Below are positions 60,301-64,000 of a stretch of DNA of 64,000 nt, piece after piece; the first letter of the stretch is position 1, and every line of letters starts with the position of its first letter. A model generated the notes under the pieces. The model ran no database searches. It saw nothing but the letters and a program-made list of their open reading frames with translations, and had not been told where the DNA came from. The stretch comes from Paenibacillus lignilyticus (GTDB taxonomy: Bacteria > Bacillota > Bacilli > Paenibacillales > Paenibacillaceae): contig NZ_JAGKSP010000011.1 of the NCBI RefSeq assembly GCF_017942085.1, forward strand, positions 62,001-126,000. Direction: 5' to 3'. The translations under genes and the position numbers were made by a program.

Positions 60301-60438
60301 ACCTTCCATCCGATGGATCCGTTTGAGGCGCTCCATGATCATATTTCGGATCGATTCGTTCTTGAGATCATCTTTCTCAAGCATGCGGCCTTCGATAAAT
60401 GCCGTGACCGCATAATCCGGATCATGCTGCGCAATCAA
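60297..60438 (-). pseudogene. Remnant resembling a choline-kinase-type phosphotransferase
   Basis: A different frame joined to the SDR remnant reads HDPDYAVTAFIEGRMLEKDD then IRNMIMERLKRIHRMEG, the pattern that follows the hinge in aminoglycoside/choline phosphotransferase-like kinases. Neither the ATP-binding N-lobe nor the catalytic loop is present. It starts right after the GH32 stop. The match is by eye and short. Confidence 0.45.
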
Positions 60439-60439
60439 A

Positions 60440-61933
60440 CTAGTGAATCGACTTCAATTCATAGGCTTCAAATGAGCGAAGAACCGCATTTCCCCCACGA
60501 CTGAACAGAGATGCCCCCAAACTATCCGGCTGGGGATAGATTCGGTTCGTCATCGTTTTCTCCCCATCATTCGCGAACAGCTCCAGCGACGAACGGTCGA
60601 GGAACAGATGGAGCTTCAGCAGCCCGCCATCCTGAGTTGCAAGCTGCACCTCACTGATTCCGCCATCGCCCAGACCGGCATGATCGCGGTTCACATAAAC
60701 CGTGCGGTCCGCGGCGCGGTACCCGACTTCGGTGTATTCGCCCCCGTCTGCCGAGCAGCGCAGCCGCAAGCCGAATTCGGCAGCATCGGAATGACTCGCG
60801 TCGAACACAGCGATAATTTCTGCCGCATCCGATGCGGTGCCCGGCAGAGCGACTTCCGTATCTGCTTCGATTACCTGCGCTTCCACCTCGTATCGCTCTT
60901 CGCGAAGCTTCTCCAGCTCCGGCACGGGAACCATACGGATGCTGCCGTCCGGCTGCAAGCTCAGCTCGCGCGGAATGGTCATTGCGCCGGCCCATCCATC
61001 TTGCTGCTCCGGCATCTTCGCCCCCCACATATTCATCCATCCGAACAGGATGCGTCTCCCTTGATCATCCTCCAGCGTCTGCGGCGCATAGAAGTCGAAA
61101 CCGTAATCGAGTCGTTCCGCATGCGCAGTCGTAAGCCTGCCGGCTTCGTAATCGAACGTGCCGGACAGATACATCGTCTTCGTTGCCCCCATGTTCATTG
61201 GGGAGACGATCAGCACATGATGTTCTCCTCCGCCAAGCGGGAACAGATCCGGACATTCCCACATATCGCCCTTCGAGCCATCGCTGTCAGCGGCAATCCC
61301 CCTATTGCGCCATTCGCGCAAATCCGAAGAAGCATACAGCCGCACATTGCCTCGGCCTTCTTTTCCGCTACCGATCACCATGTACCAAGTATCTTCATGC
61401 TTCCATACCTTCGGATCGCGGAAGCCGAGCAAGCCCTCTTCCGGTGGCCCCGGGATGACCGGATTGGCTTCGCTCTTCCGGAAGGTGATGCCCTCGTCTG
61501 AACTGACAGCCAAACACTGCACCTCTACCGGCGATTTGCCGGAAACATGCCCGGTGTACAGCAGAACAAGCGAATCGCCATCCGCGACAGCGCTTCCGGA
61601 GAAACAGCCGTAACCGCCGCTTTCCCCTTGATCATAAGGTTCTGAAGGGGCCAGTGCGACCGGAAGATGGGTCCAATTGACGAGATCCTCGCTCTTGGCA
61701 TGCCCCCAGTGCATCGGTCCCCAACTCGGCTCGTACGGATAGTACTGATAGAAGGCATGATAGCTGCCCTTGAAGTAGACAAGTCCATTCGGATCGTTCA
61801 TCCAGCCGGTTCTCGGCATTAGATGATACCGAAGTCGAAAGCGCTCCTCGGAGATCCGCGAGCTTCCTTCCTCCGTTGCTTGATTGGCCTTTTCAATGTG
61901 CTCTTCATGGCTCTTAGCTTGATTGGTTTCCAT
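60440..61933 (-). CDS. Glycoside hydrolase family 32 (sucrose/levan/inulin-type fructosidase)
   Basis: 497 aa from ATG 61933 (GGAGG 11 nt upstream; longer starts lack a site). Five-bladed propeller with nucleophile Asp47 in WMNDPNG, transition-state RDP (GFRDPKVW) and acid/base Glu in MWECPDLF, then a C-terminal beta-sandwich (LFLDRSSLELFANDGEKTMT). No signal peptide, so it acts on imported sucrose, sucrose-6-phosphate or fructo-oligosaccharides. No sucrose PTS gene is adjacent. It is preceded by its own extended -10 promoter. Confidence 0.95.
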   Translation of the reverse strand: METNQAKSHEEHIEKANQATEEGSSRISEERFRLRYHLMPRTGWMNDPNGLVYFKGSYHAFYQYYPYEPSWGPMHWGHAKSEDLVNWTHLPVALAPSEPYDQGESGGYGCFSGSAVADGDSLVLLYTGHVSGKSPVEVQCLAVSSDEGITFRKSEANPVIPGPPEEGLLGFRDPKVWKHEDTWYMVIGSGKEGRGNVRLYASSDLREWRNRGIAADSDGSKGDMWECPDLFPLGGGEHHVLIVSPMNMGATKTMYLSGTFDYEAGRLTTAHAERLDYGFDFYAPQTLEDDQGRRILFGWMNMWGAKMPEQQDGWAGAMTIPRELSLQPDGSIRMVPVPELEKLREERYEVEAQVIEADTEVALPGTASDAAEIIAVFDASHSDAAEFGLRLRCSADGGEYTEVGYRAADRTVYVNRDHAGLGDGGISEVQLATQDGGLLKLHLFLDRSSLELFANDGEKTMTNRIYPQPDSLGASLFSRGGNAVLRSFEAYELKSIH

Positions 61934-61995
61934 GACCCTGACAGCCTCCTGCTCGAATTGGACTCCGTGCATGTACAACAGCAACTTTTAACCGG

Positions 61996-62045
61996 ATTAT
62001 AGCATACTATTAACCTATCATTTTCCTATTTTTGCACATGCAAAA
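61996..62045 (-). promoter_or_regulatory. Promoter of the GH32 gene with upstream palindrome
   Basis: Minus strand: extended -10 TATGCTATAAT (TATAAT at 62001-61996) with no good -35. The palindrome TTTTGCA-CA-TGCAAAA (62030-62045) lies around -35 to -50, a position for an activator or repressor. Confidence 0.5.
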
Positions 62046-62240
62046 TGGAAATAAATCATGGCGCCAAAGGAGTATTAGTTAGCCCTCGATTGGGCTCATC
62101 GGGGTTAACCATCTATGGAAATGTTGCCTATCGCGGAACATTTCGGCCAGTGCCTGCCGCTCCGACTGTGAAATTCAGCAGCAGCTTCCGTACATCCCAC
62201 CGCGGCTCAGTGGATAGCTGCCGCATCACCGGAGCCATAT
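62046..62240. other. Noncoding stretch upstream of the GH32 promoter
   Basis: No convincing gene. An 8-bp inverted repeat GAAATGTT / AACATTTC lies at 62118-62125 and 62137-62144, and an AGCCC/GGGCT mini-hairpin near 62077-62092. Short frames on both strands lack ribosome sites. Confidence 0.5.
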
Positions 62241-62270
62241 AAAAAGGGCAGCCCGCCAGCGGCTGCCCTT
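62241..62270 (-). terminator. Terminator of the right-edge YesM/YesN pair
   Basis: Minus-strand AAGGGCAGCC-GCTGGC-GGGCTGCCCTT followed by TTT, 4 nt past the YesN stop at 62275. Confidence 0.92.
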
Positions 62271-62274
62271 CCTC

Positions 62275-63873
62275 TCACACGCGATGCTGCACCGCATGTT
62301 TCGTCCGATATTCCATCGCCGAGATGCCTTCCATCTCGCGGAAAACGCGATTGAACTGCTTCGAATTCTCGAAGCCGACTTGCTCGCTGATCTCGTAGAT
62401 TTTGTGCTCCGTTTCCTCCAGCAGCGACTTGGCTTTCTGGATGCGCACGCGCTTTAAGTAGACGACAAAGCTCTCGCCGGTAAACTCCTTGAATGCCTGG
62501 CTGAAATACGAGTAGTTCAGCGAAACATGGTTCGATACCGTCGCCATATTCAGGTCCCGATGATAATTGTCGTGAATGTAGCTGACCGCCTTCTTCATCT
62601 CCTTATGCTCGGCATGCACAAGGCGCAGGCCTTTCACATAATCGTTCAGCCGCAGCAGCAAATCCTCGACGCTGCGAAAATAATCATGAATCGTCTCGAA
62701 GTTATACATGCAGCCGACCTTCTTATAGATGCGCAGAATCTCCACGGATTCCTCGCCGTACTGGTTAAAGACCCGGTCAAACACAAGCTCGTTCAGCTGC
62801 TTGCTGATCTCCTCGATCGACGCGATATCGAAGCTGGTCAGCTTCTTCGGATCAAGAAGCTCCGCGAGAATCTGCTTCATTTCCTTATCCCGCTCGGTTC
62901 CGAGCATATTCGCCAGACGCCGGATGTCTTCCATCGGCAGATGGTTCTCCTGATGGCGAGCTCTCTTCCGGTCGTAATGCAGCAGCACCGGCTCTGCAGT
63001 GATCGCCTGCAAGAAGCCGTACCTCAGCGCTTCAAGTGCCTCGGCATAGGCAAGTTTGACCCCGCTGGCACCATTCAACCGCTGACTCACTCCGATTTGC
63101 CCCGAAACCTGATGCTCTTTCATGAACGCCAGCAGGCTGCTGGGTCCCTTAATCTCCTCGCAAATAACGACCAGCCGATCATCCTTATCTTTAAAATAAA
63201 ACCGAACTCCGCCAGGCCGAGACGCCAGCAGCGCCTCCAGCTGGCCCGCTTTCCCGGAGGACAATCCGCCCCGAAGCTGAAGCAGAGCGATCACGTAACC
63301 ACGCGTCTCACCAGATTCGGCCCCCGCTTCCGATGAATCCAGAGCTTCAACAAGCGCATCCCAGCCTGCCTTCGCGCACCGTTCAGCGATTTCATTTTCG
63401 CTCAAATCCGGATGCAGGAAGATGTAGTTCAGCTGGGTCGCAAGCAGCTCATCGCGATAGTGATGCACCTCTCCCAGCCGCTCGGATAACGCCGCTTGCC
63501 GCTCCAGCTCCCGCTCCACCCGCTCAAGCGACGCGAACAGCTCATCCCTTACAATCGGCTTGAGCAGATATTCCCTCACATCGTAGAGCATCGCTTCTTT
63601 CGCATAGTGGAAATCATCATGGCCGCTGAGTATCATGACGACCGGCTTCTGCTCCAGCAGAGCCAATTCGCGAATAAGCGTCAGGCCATCCATTCCCGGC
63701 ATCCGAATATCCGTGATGACGATCTCCACTTGGCCGCTTTGAATCAGCCCAAGCGCTTCTTCCCCGTCAGCCGCAAATAACATCTCATAACGTTCGGGAT
63801 AGCCTCGTTCAATGATCGCCTTCAGCCCGAGCCTGATATTACGTTCATCGTCCACAATCAGCAGCGTACGCAT
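62275..63873 (-). CDS. YesN-type response regulator with AraC domain
   Basis: 532 aa. Receiver domain with DDE at 8-10, Asp55 in ITDIRMP and Lys in LLKPIV; long middle region; AraC domain (MATVSNHVSLNYSYFSQAFK, ISEQVGFENSKQFNRVFREM, GISAMEYRTKH). Starts 1 bp after the kinase stop (TGACATG, ribosome site GCGGAGGGGTGACCTG). A terminator separates it from GH32, whose promoter may be its target. Confidence 0.93.
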   Translation of the reverse strand: MRTLLIVDDERNIRLGLKAIIERGYPERYEMLFAADGEEALGLIQSGQVEIVITDIRMPGMDGLTLIRELALLEQKPVVMILSGHDDFHYAKEAMLYDVREYLLKPIVRDELFASLERVERELERQAALSERLGEVHHYRDELLATQLNYIFLHPDLSENEIAERCAKAGWDALVEALDSSEAGAESGETRGYVIALLQLRGGLSSGKAGQLEALLASRPGGVRFYFKDKDDRLVVICEEIKGPSSLLAFMKEHQVSGQIGVSQRLNGASGVKLAYAEALEALRYGFLQAITAEPVLLHYDRKRARHQENHLPMEDIRRLANMLGTERDKEMKQILAELLDPKKLTSFDIASIEEISKQLNELVFDRVFNQYGEESVEILRIYKKVGCMYNFETIHDYFRSVEDLLLRLNDYVKGLRLVHAEHKEMKKAVSYIHDNYHRDLNMATVSNHVSLNYSYFSQAFKEFTGESFVVYLKRVRIQKAKSLLEETEHKIYEISEQVGFENSKQFNRVFREMEGISAMEYRTKHAVQHRV

Positions 63874-63874
63874 G

Positions 63875-64000
63875 TCAGGTCACCCCTCCGCTTAATATGA
63901 AATAAGGTACGCGCATAATAACGCGCGTATAAGCACCTTCCCTGCTCTCGACGAACAAGCCGTATTCCGTGCCATAAAACAATTGAATGCGCTGATGCAC
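63875..64000 (-). CDS. YesM-type sensor histidine kinase, partial (C-terminal 41 residues)
   Basis: The frame open at the right edge ends RIQLFYGTEYGLFVESREGA then YTRVIMRVPYFI, the C-terminal strand pattern of YesM-type HATPase domains, with TGA at 63877-63875. The adjacent downstream YesN gene supports the call. The rest lies beyond the window. Confidence 0.8.
   Translation of the reverse strand: MHQRIQLFYGTEYGLFVESREGAYTRVIMRVPYFILSGGVT

Noticed and set aside
62045..62242. 65-codon frame on the plus strand upstream of GH32
   Set aside because: No proper ribosome site spacing and no recognisable protein pattern; treated as noncoding.

Overview
The window looks like chromosomal DNA from a Paenibacillus-type (Paenibacillaceae, Bacillota) soil or plant saprophyte. 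The evidence is the gene content. There are sugar ABC importers of the LplA/LplB/YtcP type with no ATPase of their own, each next to a YesM-type sensor kinase and a YesN-type AraC response regulator. Purine-rich ribosome sites precede almost every gene, hairpin plus T-run terminators are common, and cytoplasmic glycoside hydrolases are abundant. No rRNA, tRNA, CRISPR array, prophage or insertion sequence was seen.

Layout. 1-4178: YesM kinase, YesN regulator and the start of a sugar-binding lipoprotein that runs off the left edge. 4330-7650: a lone fused isobutyryl-CoA mutase (icmF). 7769-29277: one strand, a LacI-type regulator followed by a roughly 20 kb array of 13 tightly spaced genes. These are two sugar-binding proteins (one about 990 aa), two permease pairs, an NHL/TPR/Yip1-like membrane protein, a DUF5696 protein, GH16, GH2, two tandem DUF4091 (GH123-like) proteins and a DUF5107-TPR protein. 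Operator-like palindromes flank the LacI gene, and one terminator closes the array. 29495-36429: a second importer (LplB, YtcP, LplA types) with its own YesM/YesN pair.

36597-47096 is mixed. It holds an orphan siderophore-binding lipoprotein with a Fur-type box over its promoter, an isolated MurG paralogue, a small hypothetical protein, a GPH-type sugar symporter, a 33-codon membrane peptide missed by length filters, an AraC/ADP-ribosylglycohydrolase pair, a noncoding stretch with repeats and a G/T-rich tract, a secreted two-repeat protein, and two divergent COG0523 metal-chaperone GTPases. 47165-50474: uronate isomerase (uxaC) and a phytanoyl-CoA-dioxygenase-like enzyme, with a divergent AraC regulator. 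50522-59848: a third importer whose kinase and regulator are encoded downstream of the binding protein, preceded by a GH42 beta-galactosidase. 59987-64000: two gene remnants, a GH32 fructosidase, a YesN regulator and the tail of a YesM kinase cut by the right edge.

Working model (inference): extracellular oligosaccharides are bound by lipoproteins, imported through permeases powered by a shared ATPase encoded elsewhere, and cut inside the cell by the GH2, GH16, GH42, GH32 and DUF4091 enzymes. YesM/YesN pairs, AraC and LacI proteins, and probably CcpA, control each set. The least explained part is the 13-gene array, with its NHL-Yip1/DUF5696 pair embedded between two permease sets. The clearest regulatory finding is a 20-bp box at identical spacing from the -10 element in front of both the GH42 gene and the third importer operon.
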